A stretch of DNA of 54,534 nucleotides from Candidatus Enterocola intestinipullorum (GCA_017694565.1 JADIMR010000088.1:1-54534); one strand, 5' to 3'. Positions 1-10,990 are shown, counted from the stretch's first letter. Notes: a model not told the origin generated them from the letters alone. A program made the numbers and translations.

Positions 1-1323
1 GGTTATGATACCTTCGTTCACTTGTATGCGTAAACGTTGGTTGCCTTGTTTCAGGGGAATTTCTATTTCGAAATTGCTCCATTCACCTTCGGCAGAAGGC
101 CATTCGAACTCTCCCTTGCTTTCCCCGTCTATGAAAAACTCCACTTTCGGTGCAATCAGTTTGTGCGCTTTGTATCGGAACTGGAAAGTGTAATTACCTG
201 CTTCTTCCGTATTCAATCCATATTCCACCCACTTGCTTCCGCTTACGGATGTGTAATTGAAATTGTATATGTCCAAACTGTTCCCGTCATTGTCTTCGGG
301 GTCTTCACTCGGGCGGACTTGTATGGCATCCTTGCTCAAATCTTCGCTAAGGTGGGTGGCGCAGTAATGCTCGGCGGGAACCATGCTGCCCGCAGGATAG
401 TAAACGTTTTGATCAAGGGTGGACATATTTACGTAGACTGTGCCCAAATCAGTCAGTTCGTATGTGCTCGACTCCAAAAGGTTGAAGACGGTCGGAGGAT
501 TCCAACTTGCACCGCTGCCTCTCGGCATGAACCAAGAGTAACGGAACACTTCCGGGCAGGCTTCCAAATACCCCGCAGCATTGCACATATAATTCATTTG
601 CGTGGATTCGTTTTTCCCGGTGCCGCAAAATTCGGTAACCCAGATAGGTTTGCCGTATTTCAGGAATTTTTCCACATAGCCCTTCATGTCTGTTCCGTCG
701 GCATTGGAATACCAGTGGATCGACAATCCGGCAATTTTGTCCGTGCCGCCGATGAGGTTGAAAAATTCGTCCAACCATACGACGGGGTCGCCGTAGCCTG
801 ACAGCGTGCCGTAATTCATGGCGGGGGCAATCAGTTGCAATCCCAGTTCTTCGGCAAGAGCCTCGACTTCGGGCCAATGTTGCGCAGCCTCGGCGGGAGT
901 CATGTTCGCTTGGTCGGTCAGGTTGGGTTCGTTGTAGCCGAGAAGGTATTTGCACTCAGGATGTTTAGCCACGTATTGACGGATTTGGTTCAATGAATTA
1001 GGGTTCGCGTTCCAAGCCATCGGGCAGAAATCGATTTCGTATTTTTTAAATTCTACAGCTTTGTCATCGGAATTGCTTGAGCCCCAATTATAGGCCCATG
1101 AAATGCCGGGACCTAAAAGCCTGCAATCTTCTTCCGGTATTTGGAAAGAATAGCAAGCTCCTCTTTTGCTGCTTTTGCTTTGCAGCACGGTTTGCGAAGT
1201 CTCCCAGTTGTCGGTAGTGGGGGCATCGGGACCTTTCTCACAAGAGGCAAACGAAAGCAGTAAGCCGGTAGCTGCCATGATTTTTACGGCAAAGGCGGCC
1301 AATGATTTTTTTTTCTGTTTCAT
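1..1323 (-). CDS. Asl1/GH128-like glycosyl hydrolase lipoprotein with C-terminal CBM-like domain (3' end truncated by window edge)
   Basis: Reverse-strand translation from ATG at 1323: MKQKKKSLAAFAVKIMAATGLLLSFASCEKG... (lipobox) ... KYLLGYNEPNLTDQANMTP ... LSIHWYSNADGTDMKGYVEKFLKYGKPIWVTEFCGTG ... Open to the window edge, so absent from the supplied ORF list. Confidence 0.8.
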   Translation of the reverse strand, partial: MKQKKKSLAAFAVKIMAATGLLLSFASCEKGPDAPTTDNWETSQTVLQSKSSKRGACYSFQIPEEDCRLLGPGISWAYNWGSSNSDDKAVEFKKYEIDFCPMAWNANPNSLNQIRQYVAKHPECKYLLGYNEPNLTDQANMTPAEAAQHWPEVEALAEELGLQLIAPAMNYGTLSGYGDPVVWLDEFFNLIGGTDKIAGLSIHWYSNADGTDMKGYVEKFLKYGKPIWVTEFCGTGKNESTQMNYMCNAAGYLEACPEVFRYSWFMPRGSGASWNPPTVFNLLESSTYELTDLGTVYVNMSTLDQNVYYPAGSMVPAEHYCATHLSEDLSKDAIQVRPSEDPEDNDGNSLDIYNFNYTSVSGSKWVEYGLNTEEAGNYTFQFRYKAHKLIAPKVEFFIDGESKGEFEWPSAEGEWSNFEIEIPLKQGNQRLRIQVNEGIIT

Positions 1324-1521
1324 AGTTATTTTGATGGTTGATAGCCGGGTGTATGTGTGCAATCGTTTGCACATATTTTATGCAAGTGTACGGATTTTTC
1401 CCTTAATGTCGAGTAAGCCGCGTTTGCTCAATGTTTTCAAATTCACTGCATCTAAACTTTCTTGATGCCGGTAGTTGTTTGCCGAAAGGTCTTTTTAAAT
1501 GGAATAACCGCTTTCAGATAC

Positions 1522-1563
1522 AAAAAAAAACAATGCTGTCAAATTATTGGCAGCATTGTTTTT
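1522..1563 (-). terminator. Rho-independent terminator downstream of eno
   Basis: Inverted repeat AAACAATGCTG...CAGCATTGTTT with A/T tract. Confidence 0.7.
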
Positions 1564-1582
1564 GACGATATGTTCAACCGTA

Positions 1583-2896
<1,314 letters not shown>

Positions 2897-2939
2897 TTAT
2901 AAACTTGTCTTCGGTATCATGACCGCACAAAGTTAAAAA

Positions 2940-4121
2940 TTATTCCTTTAATTTCAATACCTGCCTTAATACGACCATGCAATAAATAAACGCGGCGAGG
3001 GAGATGGCCGCGCCGGCGTAGCCGATGTAGTCAATCGACGAGTATGTGCAGACGAAGCCGCCCAACAACGTTCCTGTCCCTATGCCCATGTTGTATATGC
3101 CCGAATAAATCGACATGGCTACGGCTGTGGTTTCCTGCGGCGTGTTTTTTATTATCTGGTCCTGGAAAGCCACGCTGAACATGGTGATATGCAAGCCCAT
3201 CGAAGCGCACATTATCGCTGCCGTAACATGGCTTATCGTTGACGGGTAAAGCAATGCCATCGACAGGGTTATGCCGCCCAAGGACGCGCTGATGAATGCT
3301 GCTTGCCTGTTGTTGTAAAATTTGGAAAACAGCAAACTTGCGAAGATGCCTGCCAAACCGTATATGGAAAGCGTTATTGTAACGGCTGCGGGGTTCATGC
3401 CTGCCGATTGCAACAGGAACGGTTCCATGTAGCTGTAACCTATATAATACGCGACTGTTACTATCAAGGTAATCAAGTACAGGCTCATTATCAGCTTGTC
3501 TTTCAACAGGACAGGCAGTTTGCCGAGCGAGAAAGTCCCCCTCGTGGGCATTTTCGGGAAAATGGATGCCAAAAACAATGCGACAGCAAGCGTTATTCCT
3601 CCCACAATGGCGAATGTCATGCGCCATCCGACGGCCAATCCTATGGCCCTGCCCAAAGGAAGGCCGGCAATCATAGCGATCGACGTGCCTGTCGCTATCA
3701 TGCTTATTGCCAAGGCACGGTATTTTTCCGGTACTGCCCTTGCGGCCATCGGGGTGGCTATCGACCAGAATACCGAATGTGCCGCAGCGACAATCAGACG
3801 GGAAGCCATAAGCATGTAGTAAGTCGGGGCTATGGCGGACAAGGCCTGTCCTGCGGCAAACAGTGCCAAAACGCACAGAAGCAGTTTTTTCATTTCCATG
3901 CGCGAAGCCAATATCATGAGCGGCAGCGAGAATATCGCCACGAACCATGCGTAGACCGAGATTATCAATCCGGCCTTTGCCTCGGAGACGGTGAAATCTT
4001 TTGCAATGTCCGTGAGCAGGCTTACGGGCATGAACTCGGAAGTGTTGAAAACAAAAACGGCGAATGCCAACCCGAGCAGCGACATCCATTGTCTTACCGT
4101 CATTTTTTCCAGTATCTGCAT
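2940..4121 (-). CDS. MFS transporter, DHA1/SotB-like sugar or drug efflux family
   Basis: 393 aa, 12-TM pattern, SEFMPVSLLTDIAKDF... start typical of the SotB/YdhP-like family. Confidence 0.85.
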   Translation of the reverse strand: MQILEKMTVRQWMSLLGLAFAVFVFNTSEFMPVSLLTDIAKDFTVSEAKAGLIISVYAWFVAIFSLPLMILASRMEMKKLLLCVLALFAAGQALSAIAPTYYMLMASRLIVAAAHSVFWSIATPMAARAVPEKYRALAISMIATGTSIAMIAGLPLGRAIGLAVGWRMTFAIVGGITLAVALFLASIFPKMPTRGTFSLGKLPVLLKDKLIMSLYLITLIVTVAYYIGYSYMEPFLLQSAGMNPAAVTITLSIYGLAGIFASLLFSKFYNNRQAAFISASLGGITLSMALLYPSTISHVTAAIMCASMGLHITMFSVAFQDQIIKNTPQETTAVAMSIYSGIYNMGIGTGTLLGGFVCTYSSIDYIGYAGAAISLAAFIYCMVVLRQVLKLKE

Positions 4122-4265
4122 TCTTGTTTGAAAAAAGCGTGCAAATATAGTGTTTAAGACTTGTAAGACGGGTCCTTGCTGCGGTTAAATATTCGTTGCT
4201 TTTGTTTTCTCAACATTTGCGGCAAATTTTGTATAGTTTTGTTATCGGCATAATATATAAAAATG

Positions 4266-4273
4266 TATCTTTG
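4266..4273 (+). promoter_or_regulatory. Bacteroidetes-type -7 box (TATCTTTG)
   Basis: TATCTTTGC upstream of ATG 4305, TTTTG about 24 nt upstream; it argues against the ORF-track start at 4263. Confidence 0.5.
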
Positions 4274-4304
4274 CCACTTGGAAAACAACGAAATCTTAAA
4301 CAGA

Positions 4305-6176
4305 ATGAAAAAACTTACTCTTTCATTGGCTTTGACGTTGTTGTCGGCAATAGTACTGACGGCGACCGCCAAGACCATTTATTTCAACGGGGGGTGGTCG
4401 GCTACTCCGTATGCTTACGTATACTACGAAACGACGTCGGCCACCGAGTATCTCGGCGAATGGCCCGGGACCGTCATGCAGGCCGATGGTCAAAATGCAG
4501 GTTGGTATTCCGTGGCAATCCCCGACGACGTTCCGGACGGCACCCTCGTGATTTTCAACACCAATACAGGATCTGAGCGTTATCCGGCCGACAGTGAACC
4601 GGGTATTGGAATGCCTTGGCTTTCCACAGGGCAGGATGCCGCTTATTACGTGCTTGCCGACAAGCAATGGTACGATGCCATTCCCGCTGAAAAACCGGTG
4701 GTTACGGCTAATCCATCGGGCGGTCGTTTTGCGGGCAGCGTTACGGTTACCCTGTCTTGCAGCATGGATGTGGAAATACATTACACCACCGACGGCAGCG
4801 AACCCTCTGCCAGCTCGCGTGTTTATTCACAACCTCTTACCTTTACCGAAACCACGACATTGAAAACCTTCGTTGAAAACGAAGGTTCGTCCAACGTGCA
4901 AACTTTTAAATATACTTACAGCGAGGGCGGATCTTCCCAGACATATCCTTCGTTCAACAATACATATTACCAGACGAACCCGGATGGCAAAGTCGGCACG
5001 AACCGTACCATAAACATGGTTCATACCAATGGCATATCTTCCTCGGCTTTGTCCGAATGGACCGATGCGGAATTGATAGCACAAGGTATCGCGAACGACA
5101 TCCAGCAGCGTTTCAACGGCGGACACGAGTGGTCGCTGTGCGACGTTTATTCGCTTTATGCCGCTTACGATGCGGATTACCTGTATTTGGGTTGCCAATA
5201 TGTGAATACATCGGGTTTGGACAAGGAGCATTCGACACCGTACAGTTCCATGTTGCCTATATGCGTGGCATTGGATTTGGATCCTGATTTGGATTGTACC
5301 GGAGCTATGGCAGACGGACAAGATGCCGAAGGACCATGGCAAAAAAACAAACAATTCCTGAACTTCGAGAACAGAATGGACTGCATGGTGATGTTCCATA
5401 CCCAGACCGCCCAAGGTACTCCCGGCGTTTTCCTCCCCGATGCGGATGGCAAATTCTCGTATGACGAGCAGTATTGCAAGACTGTGGATGCACGTGCTTA
5501 CCAACAAGGCTTGCTGCCTTCAATTACTGAAATTTGGGGTAAAACATCGAATGACGGCAGTGAAGCTTTTTATGCCGACGCGCAATATGACGGCACTTAT
5601 TCCAACGTGGGCAAGATTGATGACCCCAACGCATTCTTGCAGGACGAGAGCAACTTTGGCGACTTTTTGCCATCATGGGGCAGTGAATACCATACTTTTT
5701 ATGAAGTGAAGATTTCGCTTGCCACCCTCGGCATATCGGAAGATTATATCAAGAACACCGGTATCGGCGTGATGTGGATTTCCACACACGGCGAATCTGC
5801 CACCAGCAGCATACCGTACGATCCTACATGTTTCGACAATGTCATGAACCCGTACAGCGAGGATTCAAGTACGAGCGAGGAAAAGGAGGACGAGGATTAC
5901 TTCACATACGCGATGGCAAGGGTAGGCAAGCTTGCCGGTACACCTTCGGCAATCGATGAAACTGTTGATAACGAAGGTGGCGCGGTCGTTTCGGTTGCCA
6001 ACAAGGTGATTACGGTTTCCGGCAACGAAGGCAACGACGTGGCCGTGTACGACATGGTCGGCAACTGCGTGGCTGCCGCAAACCAGGTTGAAGAATCTGT
6101 CAGCTTCAATGTTCCTTCAAAAGGCACTTACGTGGTAGTTGCAGGCGACAAGGCCGTCAAAGTCATGGTCTTATAA
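4305..6176 (+). CDS. Secreted starch-binding protein: CBM26-like module, chitobiase C-terminal-like domain, CBM9-like region, T9SS-like C-terminal domain
   Basis: Signal peptide MKKLTLSLALTLLSAIVLTATA; KTIYFNGGWSATPYAYVYYETTSATEYLGEWPGTVM; VEIHYTTDGSEPSASSRVYSQPL; tail DVAVYDMVGNCVAAANQ...GTYVVVAGDKAVKVMVL. Confidence 0.75.
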   Translation: MKKLTLSLALTLLSAIVLTATAKTIYFNGGWSATPYAYVYYETTSATEYLGEWPGTVMQADGQNAGWYSVAIPDDVPDGTLVIFNTNTGSERYPADSEPGIGMPWLSTGQDAAYYVLADKQWYDAIPAEKPVVTANPSGGRFAGSVTVTLSCSMDVEIHYTTDGSEPSASSRVYSQPLTFTETTTLKTFVENEGSSNVQTFKYTYSEGGSSQTYPSFNNTYYQTNPDGKVGTNRTINMVHTNGISSSALSEWTDAELIAQGIANDIQQRFNGGHEWSLCDVYSLYAAYDADYLYLGCQYVNTSGLDKEHSTPYSSMLPICVALDLDPDLDCTGAMADGQDAEGPWQKNKQFLNFENRMDCMVMFHTQTAQGTPGVFLPDADGKFSYDEQYCKTVDARAYQQGLLPSITEIWGKTSNDGSEAFYADAQYDGTYSNVGKIDDPNAFLQDESNFGDFLPSWGSEYHTFYEVKISLATLGISEDYIKNTGIGVMWISTHGESATSSIPYDPTCFDNVMNPYSEDSSTSEEKEDEDYFTYAMARVGKLAGTPSAIDETVDNEGGAVVSVANKVITVSGNEGNDVAVYDMVGNCVAAANQVEESVSFNVPSKGTYVVVAGDKAVKVMVL

Positions 6177-6207
6177 CACTTTCATAAAAAATAGTTTTTT
6201 AAGATTC

Positions 6208-6235
6208 GGGCGTGCCGGCGGGTACGCCCTTTTTT
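6208..6235 (+). terminator. Rho-independent terminator
   Basis: GGGCGTGCCGGCGGGTACGCCC followed by T-run. Confidence 0.75.
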
Positions 6236-6485
6236 ATTGCTTTTCAGTGTATGGCTTTGTTTATCAGAATGTTGATAATTGAAATTCTTCGGGATTCCTT
6301 TCATAGGAATACATACTGTCGGGTTGTTGAGAAATATGATAAGGGTTACTATTAATTATATAGTCTAATTTTTAACATTTTATCTTTTGTAAATCAATCG
6401 TTTGCACAAACGATTACGACAGTATTTGCGCAATTTTTGTGCTTGCTGTAATGAATATGTTGAGAAAATAAAACAAACTATTCGC

Positions 6486-6493
6486 TACTTTTG
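6486..6493 (+). promoter_or_regulatory. Bacteroidetes-type -7 box (TACTTTTG)
   Basis: TACTTTTGC about 58 nt upstream of the ATG of the GH13 gene, with TTG upstream at 6460. Confidence 0.45.
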
Positions 6494-6550
6494 CAGTCAG
6501 AAAAACAAACCAAGGCCTTATACAAAATTCCAACTAACATGTAAGAAAAA

Positions 6551-9007
6551 ATGAAGAAGCTTTATTCCATTTTATTTTTGTCGCTTTTGTTGCCGTTGCA
6601 GGCACTTTTCGCGGCTAATTCCTACGGATTGCCCGACAATATACAGCAGGGCAATATACTTCATTGTTTCAACTGGAAATACAACGACATAAAGGCAGAA
6701 CTTCCCAACATTGCCGAAGCCGGTTTCGTGGCCGTACAGACATCGCCCGCTCAAAACGCAGGCGGCGGTGCATGGTACATGCTTTACCAGCCATACGAGT
6801 TTGCCATAGACAGCAATCCCCTCGGCACGAAAGCCGAATTGCAGGCTCTTTGCCAGGAGGCCGACAAATACGGAGTCAAAGTAATCGTGGACGTGGTAGC
6901 CAACCACCTGAACGGATCCATGGACTGGGTTCACGACCAAGAGATTAAAAACGACAACAACTGTTGGCATTCGCATGGCAGTAACATAGATTATTCCAAT
7001 CGTTGGCAAGTTACTCACGGAGACATAGGCATGAGAGATCTTGCAAACGAGAATCCCAAGGTTTATAACAAAGTCAAGGCGTATGTCGATGTGCTAAAAA
7101 GTCTCGGAGTGGACGGTATACGTTGGGATGCAGCCAAGCACATACAATTACCGTCGGAGGGTAGTGATTTTTGGTCAGTTGTAACGTCTGCAGGATTGTA
7201 TAATTATGGTGAGATTTTGGAAGGACCAATTGACAACAAGTCGGATGAAAGCAAAAGATTGATGAAGGAATATACCGATTATATTTCGGTTACGGATAAT
7301 GCGTATGGCAACAATATACGAAATAGTTATATTAACGGAAATACGTATGGTGCTTATGCTGATTGGGGCGACAACGGTGTGTCCCGAGACAAACTTGTGC
7401 TTTGGGCCGAGAGCCACGACACATATTGCAATAACGGGGAGTCGCAGCGGGCGAATCAAGATGTGATAGATCAGGTGTACGCAATAGTAGCATCTCGCGA
7501 AAATGAAGCGGCGCTTTATTTCTCCCGTCCTTTCAAGACCGGTCATCATGAAATACAATCCGGAGAGAAAGGCTCCACGAACTTTACAACTCCCAAGGTC
7601 GCAGAAGTTAACAAGTTTCGTAATGCGATGATTGGTACAAAAGACTATTTTGTTAATGAGAACGGGGTAAATGCCGTTTTGCGAGGTTATGGAGCTGTCG
7701 TAGTGAAACCCAAGGGTAGCGGCAACGTTACTATCTCAAATGCCAATTCTACTGTGGCTCCCGGTACATATAAGGATCAAGTTGGTGGAGGAGAATGGAT
7801 TGTTACTACATCTACAATAACCGGAAATATAGGCAATACCGGTATTGTAGTATTTTATAATGCAGTACATAACGCTTCTGTTACGTTCGACCCTGCCGGT
7901 GGCAATTTCCGTACAGAAACCGTTACCGTTACGGCTACTGCCAATGATGCTAATTCTGCTTGGTATAAGGTGGGCGATGGCAGTCAGGTGGCAATAAACG
8001 GTTCCGCGCAATTCACGATAGGAGCTGACATGGAATATGGCGAGAGTGTTACCGTAAGTTGGGGTGCGACAGGCGAAAGTGGAACATTTACCGGCAGTAC
8101 GGTATATACAAAGGTCGATCCAGATGCTACAGTTATGGTATATTACAATAATCCGAATAACTGGAACGATGTGTATTGTTATATATATGACAATGATGTT
8201 GAAAATTCGGATTGGCCGGGAGAGTTGATGACATACGAGGCGAGTGCGTCTTACAATGGCGAGACCGGCTTGTGGGTATATGAAGTTCCCGATAATCTGC
8301 TTAACGGTCAGGTTATATTCACAAATAATGCCGGCAGCCAATATCCGGACAAGGACGGTTTGCAACTTTCGGGCAATTCGATGGTTTGCATAAACAATTC
8401 GGAATGGTCGGAATTTGAAGAATCCGTTTCTCCCGAACCCGAGGAGCCGGAAGATGTCTACACTCCTTCGTATGAGGAAGGCGAAACAGTAGTGTTCTTT
8501 GAAAATACCAGAGACTGGAGTGGTGTCAAAATTTGGTTGTGGAACGGTGTATATACCGAGATTGGCTCATTTCCCGGAGATGAAATTGAATATATGGGTG
8601 ATGCTGCCAATGGCAACGGAATATATAAATGGACATACAAAGGGGAAAATACGGATTTGCCTGTCGGATTGCTGTTCTCCAATTCTGAAAATCAAAACGA
8701 CAAAACGGGTGATTTCCAATTCCAAAACGGCGGTTATTACACCGCAGACGGTTTTCAACGCTTGATAGAACCGTCAGAGCCGTCAGCTGTTGATGAAGCA
8801 GAAAAAGCACAGGCTGTGATAACAAGCGAGGCCGGCATGATAACGGTATGGAATGCCGAAGGTTCCGACATTACGGTGTATGACCTTTGCGGTGTGCCGG
8901 TAGAACAGGTTTATAATGCAGGATCGCAGCTTGCAATATCCATAGCCTATAAGGGAGTGTATGTAGTAACCGTCGATGACGAAGCTGTCAAGGTGATGGT
9001 AAGGTGA
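6551..9007 (+). CDS. Secreted GH13 alpha-amylase with CBM26-like modules and T9SS-like C-terminal domain
   Basis: LHCFNWKYNDIKAELPNIAEAGFVAVQTSPAQ, VIVDVVANH, GVDGIRWDAAKHI, NYGEILEG, LWAESHDTY (GH13 conserved regions); VMVYYNNPNNWNDVYCYIYDND and a second CBM26-like block; tail ITVYDLCGVPV...GVYVVTVDDEAVKVMVR. Confidence 0.92.
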   Translation: MKKLYSILFLSLLLPLQALFAANSYGLPDNIQQGNILHCFNWKYNDIKAELPNIAEAGFVAVQTSPAQNAGGGAWYMLYQPYEFAIDSNPLGTKAELQALCQEADKYGVKVIVDVVANHLNGSMDWVHDQEIKNDNNCWHSHGSNIDYSNRWQVTHGDIGMRDLANENPKVYNKVKAYVDVLKSLGVDGIRWDAAKHIQLPSEGSDFWSVVTSAGLYNYGEILEGPIDNKSDESKRLMKEYTDYISVTDNAYGNNIRNSYINGNTYGAYADWGDNGVSRDKLVLWAESHDTYCNNGESQRANQDVIDQVYAIVASRENEAALYFSRPFKTGHHEIQSGEKGSTNFTTPKVAEVNKFRNAMIGTKDYFVNENGVNAVLRGYGAVVVKPKGSGNVTISNANSTVAPGTYKDQVGGGEWIVTTSTITGNIGNTGIVVFYNAVHNASVTFDPAGGNFRTETVTVTATANDANSAWYKVGDGSQVAINGSAQFTIGADMEYGESVTVSWGATGESGTFTGSTVYTKVDPDATVMVYYNNPNNWNDVYCYIYDNDVENSDWPGELMTYEASASYNGETGLWVYEVPDNLLNGQVIFTNNAGSQYPDKDGLQLSGNSMVCINNSEWSEFEESVSPEPEEPEDVYTPSYEEGETVVFFENTRDWSGVKIWLWNGVYTEIGSFPGDEIEYMGDAANGNGIYKWTYKGENTDLPVGLLFSNSENQNDKTGDFQFQNGGYYTADGFQRLIEPSEPSAVDEAEKAQAVITSEAGMITVWNAEGSDITVYDLCGVPVEQVYNAGSQLAISIAYKGVYVVTVDDEAVKVMVR

Positions 9008-9082
9008 TACAAGCCTCACGGGTAACGAATAACAGACTCTACATTTTTAGTTTCATAGTTTCATAGCGAGTGATTTTTTGGA

Positions 9083-9116
9083 AGCCGTCTCCCAAGCGAG
9101 GGAGACGGCTTTTTTT
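9083..9116 (+). terminator. Rho-independent terminator
   Basis: AGCCGTCTCCC-aagcga-GGGAGACGGCT + T7. Confidence 0.8.
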
Positions 9117-9150
9117 CCTGCCTACTCCGGGGCAGGAAAAAGCCGCCCGG

Positions 9151-9216
9151 CATTGTCTTGTCCCCCGTGAAAATTGCTAATGCAATTTTCACAGCCCCCA
9201 GAGGGGGCAGCCTTCA
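9151..9216. repeat. Palindromic intergenic repeat, family A copy 1
   Basis: CATTGTCTTGTCCCCC-[GTGAAAATTGC taat GCAATTTTCAC]-AGCCCCCAGAGGGGGCAGCCTTC. Confidence 0.75.
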
Positions 9217-9321
9217 TAGAACGTAGTGCTTGCATTATACCCACTGTAAGTGCGCTGCCGGACTTCGTCCGTCCGCTTAACTTACAGTTAAGCGTTAGCC
9301 TGCAAAGCAGGCTAACGCTTG

Positions 9322-9390
9322 CCATTGTCTTATCCCCCGAAATAAATCATCTTCGAAGATTTATTTCCGCCCCCAGAGGGGGCGACCTTC
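9322..9390. repeat. Palindromic intergenic repeat, family A copy 2
   Basis: CCATTGTCTTATCCCCC-[GAAATAAATcATCTTCGAAGATTTATTTC]-CGCCCCCAGAGGGGGCGACCTTC; same flanks as copy 1, different stem. Confidence 0.75.
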
Positions 9391-9491
9391 CTTGAACCCT
9401 GTGCTGGCACTAAAACCTACTTTCAACATAGTGCAAACACTACGAGGTGCTTACTGTAACTAATCACTGTAACCTGTAACCTGAAAATTCG

Positions 9492-9715
9492 TGCAAACGA
9501 GGGCAGAGGACAAACTTGTTTGGACTATGCCGAGTGTAGCCGAATTTGGGCGAAGCCAAAATTCGTGCAAGCGAGAGCATGAACAAATTCATTTGTTCAT
9601 AGCCGAAAAGCTGAGCAAATGAGAACAGAACCACGCTTGCGTGGGTTATGTCGAGTGCAGCCAGCTTTGGATAAAATCAGCGCAGCCGAATTTGGGCGAA
9701 GCCACACCTGCAACC
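9492..9715. repeat. Cluster of hairpin-bearing repeat units (family B), at least 3 units
   Basis: Consensus about GTGCAARCGAGRGCA-[variable palindrome]-TATGCCGAGTGYAGCC; palindromes CAAACTTGTTTG, TGAACAAATtcATTTGTTCA, AACC-ACGCttGCGT-GGGTT. Confidence 0.65.
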
Positions 9716-9892
9716 TGCCGCGAAGCGGCTTACTATCCACTGAAAAGGTTTGCGGAATTTTAATATTTATTATCAAAAATCCTTTTGCTTATTACTGATA
9801 TGAAACTAACTTTGTCCTCGGCAAAATCAAAGGAGTTGCAATTTTGATTTTGTTAAAAAATTAATTTATCTATCTCACTAAATTATTAAATT

Positions 9893-10927
9893 ATGAAGAA
9901 AAAATTCTTCTTTTTGTCTGCGGCATGTCTTGCCGCAGGAGTCGCTTTTGCGCAAGAAACCGGAACACAAATAGCCGATGGTTATTCAGTGGAATGGGAA
10001 AAACCCTTGTATTTGAGCGAAGACCAAGCTGTTACCATGAAGTTTTCTATCGAACCGGCACTGGACGAGGGCAGCAAAGTTTACCTTTTGTTCGGTACGG
10101 TTGAAGAGGATAGCAATGGAAATGGCGTGTACAGGTATGCGCAATATCTTGCGGAAAAGGAAAGTCCAGAAGTAGCACGGCCCGATGAAGCGGCTTTGAC
10201 CATTGCATCCGGTACAGAGATAAAATCCGCGATGTATACGGCCATGGCACAAAACATAGGTTTGGATTTGTCGTTCACAAATGAATATACGTACAAACTT
10301 AGGATTGAAATCCCGGAAACTTCGGCAGGCGGGAATGGTGAGGCGGAAGTTACTACATATTCTTACGTTGAGTTGTCCAATCCCGAATGGACATACGTTC
10401 CTGTTTTTGCCGTGAATGCGGACATAAAGGCAACTTTGAACAATGATGGCAAAATCGAATTAATTACACAGGGAGAAATCCTTGATCCCGCCTTGAATAA
10501 TTACACTGCCATGATTACCATGTTCGCGAAATGCGTGTTTGAAGTAAAATGCGGGGAAGACAGCGAGTTTACGGAAATTGCCCAAGGCTCGATTGATGCA
10601 GCTACACTTTCCGCATCCGCCACAGTAGACAATCCCGAAGAAGGCGATTGTGTTTTCCGTGCAGTATGGTCGATTCCGGCTTTCAACAACGTGATTTTGG
10701 CGACCACCGGGGAAGTGCCTGTTTCCGGTATCTCGACATCGGTCAAAGATGTAACCGAAACCCCTGACAGGGTTTATTCCCGCAACGGGCGCATATACTC
10801 CTCATTTGGGAACGAAATAACCATATATGACATGCTCGGAGTGGATGTTACCGCACAAAATGGCAGCTTGAAGGGCAATTATGCAGTCGTTGCTGACGGG
10901 ACGAGGGTAATTGTCAATGTACAGTAA
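9893..10927 (+). CDS. Secreted protein with T9SS-like C-terminal domain, function unknown
   Basis: Signal peptide MKKKFFFLSAACLAAGVAFAQ; tail EITIYDMLGVDVTAQNGSLKGNYAVVADGTRVIVNVQ. Confidence 0.7.
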   Translation: MKKKFFFLSAACLAAGVAFAQETGTQIADGYSVEWEKPLYLSEDQAVTMKFSIEPALDEGSKVYLLFGTVEEDSNGNGVYRYAQYLAEKESPEVARPDEAALTIASGTEIKSAMYTAMAQNIGLDLSFTNEYTYKLRIEIPETSAGGNGEAEVTTYSYVELSNPEWTYVPVFAVNADIKATLNNDGKIELITQGEILDPALNNYTAMITMFAKCVFEVKCGEDSEFTEIAQGSIDAATLSASATVDNPEEGDCVFRAVWSIPAFNNVILATTGEVPVSGISTSVKDVTETPDRVYSRNGRIYSSFGNEITIYDMLGVDVTAQNGSLKGNYAVVADGTRVIVNVQ

Positions 10928-10990
10928 AGAAAAAACGGCACGGCGGTGCCGATGTTTCATATAAAGAAAATTTGTAGTTGATTAAGGTTG

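Noticed and set aside
37-801. 254-aa plus-strand ORF at the left edge
   Set aside because: Antisense to the GH128-like gene, which has catalytic motifs but was missed by the ORF track because it has no stop in the window.
3031-4157. Alternative-frame ORFs of 284-352 aa over the MFS gene
   Set aside because: Low-complexity His/Arg/Gln-rich shadow translations of the real 2940-4121 CDS.
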